A stretch of 64,000 nt of DNA from Penicillus capitatus (Eukaryota; Chlorophyta). How positions within the stretch are numbered: position 1 is the stretch's first letter; every line of letters starts with the position of its first letter. The notes below the pieces were generated by a model, which saw nothing but the letters and a program-made list of their open reading frames with translations, was not told the DNA's origin and searched no databases. Location of the stretch: the NCBI GenBank assembly GCA_965649825.1, contig OZ287700.1:1426001-1490000 (forward strand), read 5' to 3'. Position numbers and translations under genes: made by a program. Of this stretch, positions 1 through 11,718 are shown one piece after another.

Positions 1-411
1 CACGATGTGCCGAATTCGGTCGTTTGGGACTTCTTGGCCTAAACTCTACTCGTATTAATGAGTTGCTGTCTAGACGAAGTACTGCTGGTTCGCCAGCCCC
101 GAACGGTCTTTGATTTCAGTATCTGACACAGAACACCAAACGAATCGTGTTGAAAAGGACATACTCCTGGAAGGTCCACCAAGAGGTATGATGTTGGGTT
201 TTGTCACGTGCCTTTCAGATCGGGAGAGGCCGTCAAGGAGGAACGCTTAAGTACTGCGGAATGCATTTCTGACGGGTTAAATCAAACACACCGTATGACA
301 GGCAACACTCCGTCGATGGCTCTAGAGGTTTTAATGGACACGATGATTTGCGTTTGTCACAATCTATCGCGTGTTCTTTTACGCCGCGTTTTCACCTGCT
401 CTCCTCGTTCG
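1..411. other. Upstream region, no gene assigned
   Basis: I see no recognisable coding exon here. The receptor reading frame stays open upstream of its likely ATG (from about 208), but that stretch has no signal-peptide character and reads like 5' leader. A further 5' exon cannot be excluded. Confidence 0.4.
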
Positions 412-3400
412 ATGACGACAATGGGTCATTACGCCATTTCGATCGCTCAACCACTTTCCTCGATGCCGTGTGCGTTGCTCCTCTTGTTTCTCGCGAGCCT
501 TGTGAAATGCGACAACTCCACTTTTCGTTTCGGGGCTGTACTCAGCACAGAGGGCGATACGGCTGCGATGATAGAGGCTAAATTCGGATACGAACTTTTC
601 TTTGATACTCTAAACGCTCGCTCTGACGGTCGAGGCTTTTACCTGAGCGGCAAAAACGCGGTTGATGGATTCTACTTCAAATTCGACTTCCTCTGGCGCG
701 AAGACTCCAGCGACGCAGACATCCATGAGAGAGAAGTGAAAAGACTGATAGAAGAAGACAAAATCCATTTCTTGGGCGGCTCTCATCCAACATATGCAGA
801 AAAAGAAATGAGTATGGCGAATGATAGCGGCATCCTTAACTATCATTGTTGTGTCGGACCTGATGCGCTTTACGAGCGAGATCGACGTACCGTGTTTGGC
901 GTCCAGGCATCCAATAAGGAATATACCAAAACGATCATCCGAACGTTGGCTTTGGCAGAAGTGGGTGCTCTTGCGTTCGTATATGGAGAAGATAATGCAT
1001 TCACGCGGACAACGTGTGAAGCTGGCATCAAGTTTGCTGGCGAAATGGGGGCAGTGCATGTGGAGAACTCCACACATTTCATTCGCACATTCAACCAATC
1101 CGTGCCCGACTCAGATTTCTTAGACGATGTGGTGAGGGGAGTGAAGGAACAAGCCATTACAGCTGTGATCGCATGTGTCTTTCCGGATGCAGGGAAGCTC
1201 CTCGTTGATGCATTTCACGATAATGAGTACCCACTAAAGGCGTTTTTTCTCACAACGGGGCCCACAAGACAAAAGTGGGTAGATGGATTTGATCCCAAGT
1301 ACCGAGCACATGATCTCCTGAGTGCTGCCCAGTGGCATCATGATATGAAGTACACCGATAGCTTCTTCGGATCGGCTCTGGGATACACCGAATTGTACCA
1401 GGACAAATTCGACAATCATTTGCCAGCCTATACGTCCGCAGGCGCCTCAGCTGTTGGGTTGACACTTGTGGAAGCCATGAAGCACGCCTTTATGTCTTGT
1501 GACATATTGGCCACGGAAGGAAATGTGGAGAAGCTTCTCTACGATGCTGACGCTGTCGTGTGCGATGACGAGAAAGCGATACGCGGCTATGATCGTATAC
1601 TGGAAGCTCTGGCTGATTTAGACATGGACACGTTCTTCGGTGGAGTGAAGTTTAACTTCTACCGAAGGAACGTAGGGATGGATCCAGTGACAACCCAAGT
1701 CTTCAAGCGAACGTCGCAAGCTGGAAAAGAATACGCAGAAATCGAAGCTGTTCTGCCTTTGGGATACGCGACGGAGTTGATGAACTATCCCGCAGAGAAC
1801 CATTACAAAGAAGTCTGTGGGCCTGGTTACTACGTTGGAAGCGATTCCTTCTCACCATGTGTGATGTGTGAACCAGGAGAAATCTCCGATCAAAATAACG
1901 CCAAACATTGCGACAGCTGTCCAGTGGGTTATTGGACAAATAAACCTGGTCAGCACAAGTGTGAACTGTGTCCAGAAGGAACACATACAGAGATTCGAGG
2001 CGCCACAAAAATAACCGATTGCATTTGCAAGGAAGGATACTTTAATGCGGCCATGGAAAGTGGAGTCCCTTGCCAGCCATGTCCTGAAGGAGCGACGTGT
2101 GAAGGGGGGACAGAACCGCCAATTCCTGAAAAAGGTTATTGGGCGGTCGAGACAGGACGCACAGCAGTGTATCCTTGTGATCCCCCCACGAACTGCCTCG
2201 GCGGTGAAGATCTTCGCTGTGAAGAGGGGTACACCGGCAGGTGCGTGACATCTCTGTGACATCGACGCTCTTAATCTTTCCCGCAGGTTGTGTTCCGTTT
2301 GCGATGAAGGTTACTTCAGTGTGCTTCAAGAATGCCATCCATGCCGAAGCACGGCGCAGCTTGTGATCTTCTATCTCATGCTGTTGATTGGATGGTATGT
2401 CATTAACGTCATCGTGTCGAGGAATGTCGCTTCACTTGAAATGATCCTGGGATGGGCACAGCTTGCCAACATCATTGGTGATGTCAATCTCAATTGGACG
2501 AAGATGGTGCAAGACATGTTTGGAGTTGCCAACCTTCTCGATTTTGATGTTGACATCTTGGAGCCAACATGCATTCGGACCTGGGGATTCAAACAGAACT
2601 TTGTCACGCAGTTATTCCTGCCTTTCATCATGACGTTCATGGGCTGCAACGGCTACTTAGGATCTGCCATTACCTACTTCCTGGTAAAGAACAAATGGCT
2701 GAAACTGGATGGCCGCAGAAGAGAGATTCTCGCAATGTTTGTGAACATCCCGGAAAACGCAGATCAGCTCCGAGAGAAGTGGGACTCCACCATCGCCACC
2801 TTCCTCGCCTCTGTCGACATCATGTACGTCACCATTGCGAAGTACTGCTTCGACGTCTTCAAGTGCGAAACGATTGCTGGTGTTTCTGTCTTGCGAGTGG
2901 ATGCCAGTGTCGAATGCAACGAAGATCACATATTCTTGACCGTCTTGGCATCGATTGGAATCATTTTCTACGTCGTTGGGTATCTGATATACGTCGTATG
3001 GAAGCTGTTTGATCTACGCAATCGCCGTGCTTTCTCCGTTCCCCGAAACTTACGCCGTTATGGCTTCATCTATCAGAAGTACGAGCTGGATTACTATTAT
3101 ACGCCTGCTATTATGCTTGTACGAAAACTGCTCTTTGTGTTTGTTCTGGTGTACGTGAACAACCCTGCCTTCCAAGTTGGAGCGATTGCTGTGATCATCA
3201 ATACCTCTCTCATGATTCACGTTTACACAGCACCGTATGTCGATACCTATCTCGATGTGCTGTTCAATTTCTTGTTGCTGGCTTTGATGTTTGAGGCGTT
3301 TGGAGGATTGATGTTCTACAGCGAAAATCTCCCCGATGCCAATCGCGAAATTCTCGAATGGATCGTGATGGTCACACTTTTCCTGCTTATTGCTGTCTTC

Positions 3401-4480
3401 CTTGTTATTTTCGTAATGGAGATCTTTACCAAGTATTACATTCATTTCCTCAAAAGGGAACATCGAAAATTCGCACGGGAAAGAATGGGATCATCATCCG
3501 GTCAGAATTTCTTCAAGAAATTCTCAAGAGACACCGCTATGGAGAAGGCAAGATCTTTGGCATCTATTGGATCTCATGAAGAAGACAAGGACATCAGCTT
3601 TGAGCTTCTGGATACCTTTAAACCGAGCTTCATCTACAAATGTCTGCGCAAGAAGCCAGAGTTCATCGAAGACTGGGACAAACTGACGAATATGCTCAAA
3701 GATTTCATGTCGGACCAATCCGAAACGTCTTATCTTTCTATGGATCCTATGGCCAAGTTCTGGAGGAAGCTTGTGGATCGGTTCCCTGAGCTGGTGGATT
3801 TTCTGGCAGTGGCAGATGATGAAACGAGAGAGAAATTCAACAATTTTGCAACCAATTTGTACAGAAACTTCTACTTGACGAACAAAGTCACTCCATTGCC
3901 GCTGATGGACATCCTCAATTGGAGAGATTACGCACCAATGGCACAGTGGTTGGCAATTGCTCCGGATGGAGATCGGAAGTTTTTCATCGATTTTCTATCG
4001 GAGATGTTTCGCACAGCTGGCAATGTAAACGCCGCTGATATCCTCGAGTCCAAATTTCTCCAAGGCGGTCCCGATCCTCATCTCAAACGCCATGCCAGTC
4101 GAGAAAAGGGACTCTCCAACAAGAAGAAGCGCATTCTAGAAAGCATCGCCTCGGATGTAAATCCCTTCCAGCACTCCGCCGCCGAAAGGAAACTTGAGAT
4201 GACAACGACAGCGTTGTTGGCAGCCAGCAAATTCCGTCGAAGCAAAAAAGATGATGATGGTCCTCCTTCTCAAAGTCCACCTGGACCCAGCACACGGACA
4301 TCCCCGGAAGCGGTCAGTGAAGATGGAGGAGAATCGGCCCGTTCCGATACAAGAAAACCGCGCGCGACCACATTGAATAATCAAACGAGTTTTCAGTCTG
4401 AGATCTCGATCGAAAGCAAAAGATCTGTGAGCTTTGCAGTGGCTGAGAGGGAAAGATCAGATTCCACGGACTCTGGCTAA
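412..4480 (+). CDS. Receptor-like membrane protein: periplasmic-binding-like ectodomain, Cys-rich repeats, about 7 TM
   Basis: Two exons joined across a 46-nt GT-AG intron (2241-2286) give about 1340 residues. The ATG at 412 is chosen because a hydrophobic signal peptide follows (to about residue 33); in-frame ATGs at 421 and 463 are alternatives. Residues about 35-390 resemble type-1 periplasmic-binding / ligand-binding receptor domains. Residues about 468-625 are Cys-rich with GCC2/GCC3 (ephrin-receptor-like) spacing, for example CGPGYYVG and CPEGTHTE. Roughly seven hydrophobic helices follow (about 632-990), then a 350-residue charged cytoplasmic tail rich in Ser, Lys and Asp. The TM block resembles TRP-like or GCC2/GCC3 membrane proteins of algae and oomycetes. 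The architecture suggests a surface sensor of small ligands. The ligand, and whether it is a channel or a GPCR-like receptor, cannot be told from sequence. Confidence 0.75.
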
Positions 4481-5547
4481 GCAATACGTATCCACATTTC
4501 ATGAATACTCTTCATAAGAGACATGCCGTATCTTCTGCAGGATTTCAAGTCGCAATGTCCTTGCTGAGGCAACCTGCTGTGTATTTCAACTGGGGCTTGT
4601 TTCGTACCGCCGAGGCTGTGTCTGGACATTCTTTCTTTCTTTAGTGTTCGCTTTACGTCTGACGTCTTTGAACCTTTTTGCCAATCTCACAATATTCTTT
4701 TGATTGTCGTTCTACCTGCTGGTGTTGTGGCTCAGCTATCCATCGAGATGGTCTAACGATGACCAAGGCAAGCAAGACATCTACCATAATTGCCATAGGT
4801 TGTGCACAGAAGCTTGACAAGTGGCTGCTTTGTGTAAAGATGATGTGTTATATCTGGACTGCAGTGTACCAGTAAATCGGAAAGGTATCTTCTCTTTGTC
4901 AAAGATGCGTCCAGTATCTTCGATGACCTCTGACCGTCCACTCACGTATTGTCCTGAATTCCCATCTCTATTGGATCCCCTTGTGGAGTTGTCGCCGCAA
5001 AGGCAGAGGCGGATTGCTCTTTATGTTTGTCTACCCTTACCGCTTTGTCGTTCCAATGGACAAAAGACATGGCACATGTTTATCCTTCTGTTGCTTCAAA
5101 TTCGATTTTATGTCATGGAATTCAAAAGCTGACCATATCGTCAATGTCTTGCGCTTTACACGCATTGTGGTCCATCCTTCTTTTCTCGTTCAGACTGCAC
5201 ATGACAGCTAGGTGGGTTTCTGAAGACAAATACTCAACAGAATCTCGACCGACATTGTAAACACTCCTGGATCTTGGCTGCACGATCGAACATGTTTCCG
5301 CCGCATGAGTGGCGATGTCATCTAACGAACGCAAACGGGACTGACTCCCTTACTCGAAACACAGATCATCCATCCGTTGTCATCTTTCTGTCGTTGATAT
5401 GTTCACGATTGCTATCAGCGCACAACGAATGAAAACCCATCCCACCTTTGCAGACGGTGCGAAAAAGATGTTGTGTCATGTGCTAAACATTGTAGACATC
5501 CATCTGTCTATGGTAGTGGTTCTCTTTTCGATTCAGAGAACCCTGTT
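4481..5547. other. Intergenic region
   Basis: About 1.07 kb between the receptor stop and the end of the convergent minus-strand gene. Only short ORFs without family resemblance are present. It presumably holds the two 3' UTRs. Confidence 0.5.
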
Positions 5548-8500
5548 CTAGAGTGGAGGTAGGTGTTCGTTCTGTGTCCACGCTTCGATCCGATCGAGCT
5601 CACCTGGTGTCCTGTACACCTCCAGCTGTGATGTAAATCCATTCACGATGAGATCCATGCCATTCTTTGATCGACGTATCTCGAGGAACTGCACAGCAAA
5701 GCAGATGTACATCACATAGCTGAAAGGAAAGGCTTCACGTACTCTGCTCTTTTCTTTGCTGTCCAGCACATCGAAAAGGGCTTCGGCGTCTTTTCCCAGT
5801 TTCTTCATTGAATGGTGTTTTGGGCTCAGTGTGTTTTCGCCCTGATGAAGACCTGTCTCTGCGCAGATGAGGGCGGAAAGCAGATCGCCTTGTTTTCGGT
5901 ATCTCTGTGTCATTTCTTGGAGTATATCAACAATCTGTTCCCAGATGACGACGGAAACATCGACGTCTACTTTGTCGAGGACTTGAGCGTAGTCTCGCAG
6001 CGGACCTAACATGCCTGGATGAGCGGAAGAGCCCAAGTGTTTCTGTTGTAGTCTCAGGGCTTTCTTCAGGAGATCAATGGACCGATTCAAGGCGGACTCG
6101 GAAGGAGAGCCACTCATGACTAATGTCCGAGCAACATTGCGAAACGCCCAAACGCGTTCCGGAACGGGCGTCAATTCTTCCCTCTCTTTCAGCCTACAAG
6201 AACACGAACTGTTCGAGCATGCACAAGAACGAAAGTTAGAAGGGAACAACAGACCGTTCGGTTGAGCTCTGCTGTCGATCCGGCCATTCCTGTTCCAGGA
6301 CACGGGCCTTAAGAACGGCATCGATTCGACTCTTCTTTTCAGCCGCCTCTGCCTTTTTCTGCGGACTCATGTTTTGCCGAGCCAAATCTGCAAACCAGAT
6401 TCCGACGGGGTGTTCCCCACCTTAGAAAAGTCGACATTATGAAGCGTCTGTCCAACAGTGGATGTTACTGCCTCACCAAAGGCCGCAGACAAGGCAACAG
6501 ATTGTGGCATGAGAGAGTCCATCGGGGCGGATGCGCATGTTTCTTCGAGGAGGGATCGCAGCATCTCTGCCACGGCATCATAGATGTCACCATCGGCCGT
6601 TTTCGACATCCGATCGAAGACATGGCCTATGAGAGAAGCCCTTGTGGCCTGTTCGTGGCCACTCGTCCGATCTTCCATCTCCGATTCCAGAACCTCCTCT
6701 ATACGATGTCGAGCGTCACTTAACGGTATCTCTCTGGCTGCGACTCCTTGCAACAGCTTCTTCAGCTTTATGTCCAGCCTTTTCTCGTGGTCTTTTGGCA
6801 AAACGCCCCATTCCACTCGGACCTGGTCGTTTTACGCGAGTGGACCCCCGCACCTGTAGAGGAATCTGCACCTGGATGGATTGGTCGTGGGTCAGTGTAG
6901 CCGGTTTCGATTGAAACTCTGTAAGAAGTGTGTCGACGGTATTGGCCACCTCATGATGTGCAGAGAGACAGGCGTAACGTGCGAATAGGTCAAGCTCTAT
7001 ATCATCCATCTGCACAAGAGGCCCACTTCCGGCCATGGCCTGCAGCCTAGCATCGCTGACATACTGATCCATCACTCTTTGACACATGAAACCTTCCACC
7101 CACCACTCGACGACAGCTACTGCGCGAACAAGGGCTTGCCTATAGGTTTGTCCATGGCACCCCGTGCGTCTTTGGCACTTGCAAAGTGTTCTTCCATTCG
7201 GATCTCTTCTTCCGAGAGCGACGTCTTCATCGCAAAGGCGAGGGTACACACAGCTGCCTGTGACAAGGGACCAGCTGTCATCGCTGCGCCATCCGATATC
7301 TTCACCAAAGCATTTCCTTCGATGCGGACAGCAAACCTTCACATCAATGGTTGAGAGCACACCGTTCAAAATCAGGGTCACCTCGTTTTCAGTTGGTCCA
7401 GAGCTTCCTTTTCTTGCAATTTTCTCCGTCGCTCCTCTTCCAGTTGTCGTTGTCGCTCAGCTTCGGCAGCTGCTTGCCTCTCCTTCTCCCGTTGCTCCTG
7501 TTCCGCTTGGATCTGTCTCTGCCGTTCTTCTTCCTGAGCAAAAACGTCTTGTCACTGCCTGAATGGTTCAATGGTGTTGAACAGTGTTCATACAGCTTTC
7601 CGTTTCGCATCCATCTCTGCCTGGATCTGTCGTTCGATTTCCATGCGTTTTTCAAGCTCCTTCTGCATCACGTTTTCTTTTTCTTCAAACTCCTGCCCAC
7701 CGATATGGCTTCGTCCAGAGGTTGATAAAAGAGGAGTACCCACTTCTTTCTGCTTCTGCTTTAAAGATTGTAACCTCTTTGTTTCTCTTTCCTGTTCTTC
7801 CTTGTACTTCTTTTCGCGCTCGAGCTTCTCGGCAGCTTCGCGTTTCGCACGTTGTTCTGCCTGTTCCAATCTGGCAAACAGAAATCGGCGAACAGATTCG
7901 CGCACAAGACAGCAGAGGTACCGTTGTTTGGTTTCCTGTTCGATCATCAATGCTCTTCTCTGTTCAAACGCCTTTCGCCTGAGAGCCAATTCACGATTTG
8001 TGCCTAACAGTTCATCGCTATCCAACAATCCCTATAAGCGAACCATCGCCAATGTCTGAGGGACTGGTCGCCAAAACGGACGTGCGTTCCGAATCGACGC
8101 AGCTGTTTCTGTTCCGCAGTCCATCGACCCAATCGAATAGAGAGAACGAGCACGAACGCCAAGATGATATTGCTCGGTGTTCCAAACCACGTTGGACGAG
8201 GAATAGGTCGCATCTGCGGAAGACCTGCAGCACTTATGACCAAAACCTGCCAAACAGCACATCAACGGAAACAACAACGATACACGCACGCTCTCGTTCA
8301 CCTTCTGACGTGTCTGCTGATGCATCTGTTCCATCGGGGGCTTGGTATCAGTGCCTTCTGAAGCCTGCTGTGCTGTTGCTTCAGACACGACAGCATCGTG
8401 CGCCTCTTCACCCTCTTCCGAATGCTTCGGCGATGCTTGGCAATGCGCCTTGCCACAGCGTCCTCTCTTTGGAAAGACACGGATCACCACCCTTCCTGCA

Positions 8501-8688
8501 CTTCGATGCTTCAGAATTGGCAACGGAGGTGTCGATGTGGGTCGTCTTGGACGTCGCCATGGTCGGGGTAAAGGATCTATACGAAGGGAGACTCTTTGCG
8601 CTGGCGTCGTCATTTCAACCGAATCGCAATTCGGTGTACGACGTTCGCCGCGTTCGATCGGCGTCATGCGTGAAGCTGAAGAGCTCAT
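5548..8688 (-). CDS. Unknown multi-exon protein with TM segment, long Glu/Arg coiled coil and helical C-terminus
   Basis: Nine exons join with exact phase closure: start to 8290, 8246-8082, 8031-7594, 7533-7382, 7336-7161, 7119-6854, 6822-6477, 6387-6255, 6193-5548, giving about 900 residues. The N-terminus is Pro/Arg/Ser-rich and disordered. One hydrophobic segment (around IILAFVLVLSI) precedes a long charged coiled coil dense in E, R, K and Q, encoded around 7390-8000. The C-terminal third is helical and may be TPR-like. I do not recognise a family. Introns are 31-89 nt; the 31-nt one is at 6823-6853. The start is uncertain: ATGs at 8688 and 8667 both lie inside the first codons of the divergent TMEM120 gene, so either start would make head-to-head overlapping genes. 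A shorter N-terminus starting near 8310 is possible. Confidence 0.6.
6823..6853 (-). other. 31-nt spliceosomal intron
   Basis: On the minus strand this segment begins gtgcgg and ends accag. Removing it joins two open frames in phase (266-nt exon upstream, 346-nt exon downstream). Without removal the frame shifts. It is the shortest well-supported intron in the window. Confidence 0.65.
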
Positions 8689-9721
8689 CGTGCGTTGTCG
8701 TTCTCTAAGTATTCGCGTGGGCACCTTCATTCGTCGCACCGTTGCCGAAAACGATGCCTTTGCTCAAGACCTGACGTCTCTCATGCGTCAACTCGATGAC
8801 GTCGAGCGTCGAGCAACGGCGACGAACGACACGGAGGCGTTACGACAGGCGAAGAATGCCCGAGACATCCTTCATGGAAACGGACCAGGTGGCGATCTGC
8901 GCAAACTCTGTCAAAAACGCAATCCATGGTTGCTGCGATTTCTTCTGGGCGAGAAGTGCATGGTCCTCACACTAAGGGACGATTCAGGTCTGGCGCTGAA
9001 AGAAGAGTACCATGTCTTTCGTTCTAAGGCTGCCTGGTTCATGGCATTGGCCCCGACGTTTTTGCTTTATGGACTGCATCGAGCCGATCAGTCCCCATCT
9101 CTCTCTTTTCGACCGCTCATCATGTCTGGCATCCAGGTATTCCTGGCGTGGCTGTGTTACTGCTATATTGCTCTGGCTTTGCGTGAAAACGTGCTCTACG
9201 TCAATGGCAGCAACATCCGGAGTTGGTGGATCACCCATCACTACCTTTCGATGTTGACCTGTCTGCTGATGCTCTCATTGCCAGTCGATAGCCCTGCCTT
9301 TACCATGTTCTGTGGCAAGCTGCTGAGATGGAGTGCGTTTCAAGGGATTGTGATGTTGGTACAGAATCGATATCAGAAACGACGTATGTACACACGCATT
9401 GCTTTGGGGAAGAATTCTGCGATGGATGTGGTAACGGGGGAGAGTTCAGGCATGCAAGGACAGTTACTCTTACTCTATCCCATGCTGTTTCTCCTGCAGT
9501 TTTGGCAAATCGTTATCGGTTCGGAAGTGGCTGTCACGATGGCACCCGCTTTTGCCTCTGCCGAGGATTGGCTGGATCCAGGCGACAGAGAACTCGATCT
9601 CAAAGGCCGCCGTGGTGTTTTTGTGGCCGGTGTTCTGTTCTGTTGGATGGGACTGTTAAACTTTTTCCACACTGTTGTGACCATTCTTGACAAAAGTGCC
9701 ACCAAGAGGAAGAAAGTCTAG
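8666..9721 (+). CDS. TMEM120: TMEM120 (TACAN) family membrane protein
   Basis: An intronless 351-residue protein from the ATG at 8666. The N-terminal third is a helical, charged coiled-coil region (LTSLMRQLDDVERR) and the rest carries about six hydrophobic segments, including AWFMALAPTFLLYGLH and GVLFCWMGLLNFFHTV, the layout of TMEM120A/B. Animal members lie in the nuclear envelope/ER and affect fat-cell differentiation; a mechanosensing role has been proposed and disputed, and a coenzyme-A pocket has been seen structurally. The frame stays open upstream to 8342, but that part is Arg/Ser-rich and unlike the family. The stop TAG (9719-9721) overlaps the stop of the convergent HemD gene in a shared CTAG. 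Confidence 0.8.
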   Translation: MREAEELIVRCRSLSIRVGTFIRRTVAENDAFAQDLTSLMRQLDDVERRATATNDTEALRQAKNARDILHGNGPGGDLRKLCQKRNPWLLRFLLGEKCMVLTLRDDSGLALKEEYHVFRSKAAWFMALAPTFLLYGLHRADQSPSLSFRPLIMSGIQVFLAWLCYCYIALALRENVLYVNGSNIRSWWITHHYLSMLTCLLMLSLPVDSPAFTMFCGKLLRWSAFQGIVMLVQNRYQKRRMYTRIALGKNSAMDVVTGESSGMQGQLLLLYPMLFLLQFWQIVIGSEVAVTMAPAFASAEDWLDPGDRELDLKGRRGVFVAGVLFCWMGLLNFFHTVVTILDKSATKRKKV

Positions 9722-10545
9722 GCATGGATGGGCAGTGTCCCCTTGTCTCTCAGAATCCCAAGGATCGACTGGATCAATCCTTCGTGCCCCGGTTTTTCGG
9801 CATAGTAGACATTCGTAAATCCCATCTGACGTGCCTTCTTGGCCGTTGTGCTGCCAATGCAGGCCACGGCTTGATTGAAAAGACATTTTTCTTGTGTCAC
9901 ATCGATCCACGCTCGCACGGCGGAGGGCGAAGCGAAGGTCACGACATCTGCCTGAAGGGCCTGTTCCATCGCCGAGGCATCGATCGTCTCGATATCGACT
10001 GTCGCTGTATCGTAGGTATCGAGGCGTGTCACGACAAAATGCCGTTCTCTCAGGCCGCGCTCGAGGATGTCATCTGCCTTGCTCGATGCTGGATAGAGCA
10101 CCTCCTCAATCCTGTCTTGTCTTCTCGGTAATTCTTGCACAAGTGTTTGGGCATTGGCAGTAGATGGGACGTAGCCAACGAGAAGAGAAGGACCCTCACG
10201 TGACAAGACGTCTAAACTGGCAGAAAATGAAGCGACACGTGCAGAGGGGCGTCCAGCTTCGCGCCACGCTTCGGTAAAGACACTGGTGGCTTGAGGGGAC
10301 GTCAACGTCACCCAGTCATACCGACGCTTTCTGAGCAGCTCCGTTAAGTACTGCGCTTCGGGACGCGTTCGGAATTCGACCAGAGGCAGTTCGATAGGCT
10401 CGACATCGTGCTGACGTAACGACTTCCGTGCTTTGTCGTTACTCCCGACGTGACGGGTCAGAACGACGCTTGCTGCCTGAACGGGACGAACGGAGCGTCG
10501 GACGACGTTGACGCGGAGAGACGATCGAAAAGAAAGGGGACACAT
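9718..10545 (-). CDS. hemD: Uroporphyrinogen-III synthase (plastid-type)
   Basis: A single-exon 275-residue protein. It catalyses cyclisation of hydroxymethylbilane to uroporphyrinogen III (EC 4.2.1.75), the branch step to heme and chlorophyll. The two-lobed HemD pattern is visible: VVLTRHVGSNDK near the N-terminus, DWVTLTSPQAT at the lobe crossover, and ADVVTFASPSAV and ACIGSTTAKKAR in the second lobe. Overall sequence conservation in this family is low, so these motifs carry the call. The first 25 or so residues are basic and hydroxylated and look like a transit peptide. The stop shares CTAG with TMEM120. Its start lies only 23 bp from the DUF1350 start on the other strand, so the two promoters must overlap. 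Confidence 0.85.
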   Translation of the reverse strand: MCPLSFRSSLRVNVVRRSVRPVQAASVVLTRHVGSNDKARKSLRQHDVEPIELPLVEFRTRPEAQYLTELLRKRRYDWVTLTSPQATSVFTEAWREAGRPSARVASFSASLDVLSREGPSLLVGYVPSTANAQTLVQELPRRQDRIEEVLYPASSKADDILERGLRERHFVVTRLDTYDTATVDIETIDASAMEQALQADVVTFASPSAVRAWIDVTQEKCLFNQAVACIGSTTAKKARQMGFTNVYYAEKPGHEGLIQSILGILRDKGTLPIHA

Positions 10546-10568
10546 CGCATGGCAACTTCCATTTCATC

Positions 10569-11681
10569 ATGTCCATGATCATCTCTGCGACGCACCGAAC
10601 GTCCCTGAATCCGAATGCACGTGGCAGACAGCGTCGATCGTTGTCCTGTCGAGCGAAACGTCGCTCGATTACGCCACTTGAGGTTAGCGAACACGCGATC
10701 GTACTGTTGACGGTGACAGGGCTGTCTATGCAGGTGGCGGATTGTTATGTCTATAGCGGGGAAGGAACGGTAAAGGGCATCTGTCATTTCGTCGGCGGTG
10801 CTTTTCTTGGAGCCGTACCTCAGCTAATTTATCCTGTCTTTCTGAGAGGACTGGCAGAAAATGGCTACACAGTCATCGCCACGCCATTCTCTGTGTCCTT
10901 TAAACACAAAGAGAAAGCCAAAGAGCTGCGGGGGAAGTTTTCCTCGGCACTAGAAGAACTCCGATCGTCGCCGATTGCGGCAAGATTCCCGCTCGATGTG
11001 CCCGTGCACGGTATTGGACACAGTTTTGGCGCACTCGCCCATTCGTTGATCGGCTGTACGGAATGCGAAGATATTTCGACGAATGTCCTCATCTCATTCA
11101 ATAACAAAGAGGTGCAGGAAGCTATACCCATTCCAGGGTTTCTCCAAAGTGTGACCACTGCATTCGCGGCGTACGAGCAGAGTCCGATCAAAATCGTTCC
11201 GGATCCGTTGCCGATTGTCAAGGAAGTGACCAAGGTACTACTACCAGATATTCCCAATCCGACGGCTGGCATCTCGAGGAAAACAGTGGACGATGGACTG
11301 GACCAACTCGACGCGGTTTTTGCTGAAATTCGGGAGGGTGTTGTCGATTTCGATCCCGTTCCGACGGAATCGGCGCGGATGATCGAATCGAGCTATCGCA
11401 TTCCGGAGACACTGCTTGTTCAGTTCGCGAGCGATACGATCGACGAATCTCCGTTTCTTCGGCGATTGATGGAGGCATCGCCGAAGCAGAACATCTCCGT
11501 CGAGCAGCTAACTGGAACACACATCACGCCATGCATCGGCGATTTTCGATGGCTCGCGACGATCGGAGATTTCGATTACGATGACAATCTTGCGGAATTT
11601 CTACAACGGAATTCCGTGATCGATACGCGCCGATTGATTCGGACCATCGTCGATTGGCTCGATTCCCATTCCCGTTCATGA
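10569..11681 (+). CDS. DUF1350 family protein, probably plastid-targeted
   Basis: About 370 residues, or 353 if a likely 51-nt in-frame intron (10683-10733) is removed; its loss joins the leader to the first conserved strand more naturally. The core shows the DUF1350 signatures seen in cyanobacteria and plants: GICHFVGGAFLGAVPQ, GYTVIATPF, GIGHSFGALAH (an alpha/beta-hydrolase-like nucleophile elbow), ISFNNKEV and FASDTIDES. The biochemical function of the family is unknown. The N-terminus is basic and transit-peptide-like. The gene ends 37 bp before the ABC ATPase start on the same strand, so they could share a transcript. Confidence 0.8.
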   Translation: MSMIISATHRTSLNPNARGRQRRSLSCRAKRRSITPLEVSEHAIVLLTVTGLSMQVADCYVYSGEGTVKGICHFVGGAFLGAVPQLIYPVFLRGLAENGYTVIATPFSVSFKHKEKAKELRGKFSSALEELRSSPIAARFPLDVPVHGIGHSFGALAHSLIGCTECEDISTNVLISFNNKEVQEAIPIPGFLQSVTTAFAAYEQSPIKIVPDPLPIVKEVTKVLLPDIPNPTAGISRKTVDDGLDQLDAVFAEIREGVVDFDPVPTESARMIESSYRIPETLLVQFASDTIDESPFLRRLMEASPKQNISVEQLTGTHITPCIGDFRWLATIGDFDYDDNLAEFLQRNSVIDTRRLIRTIVDWLDSHSRS

Positions 11682-11718
11682 TCAAGACACATCTCTTCAA
11701 TCGAACTGGCGATGTTTA

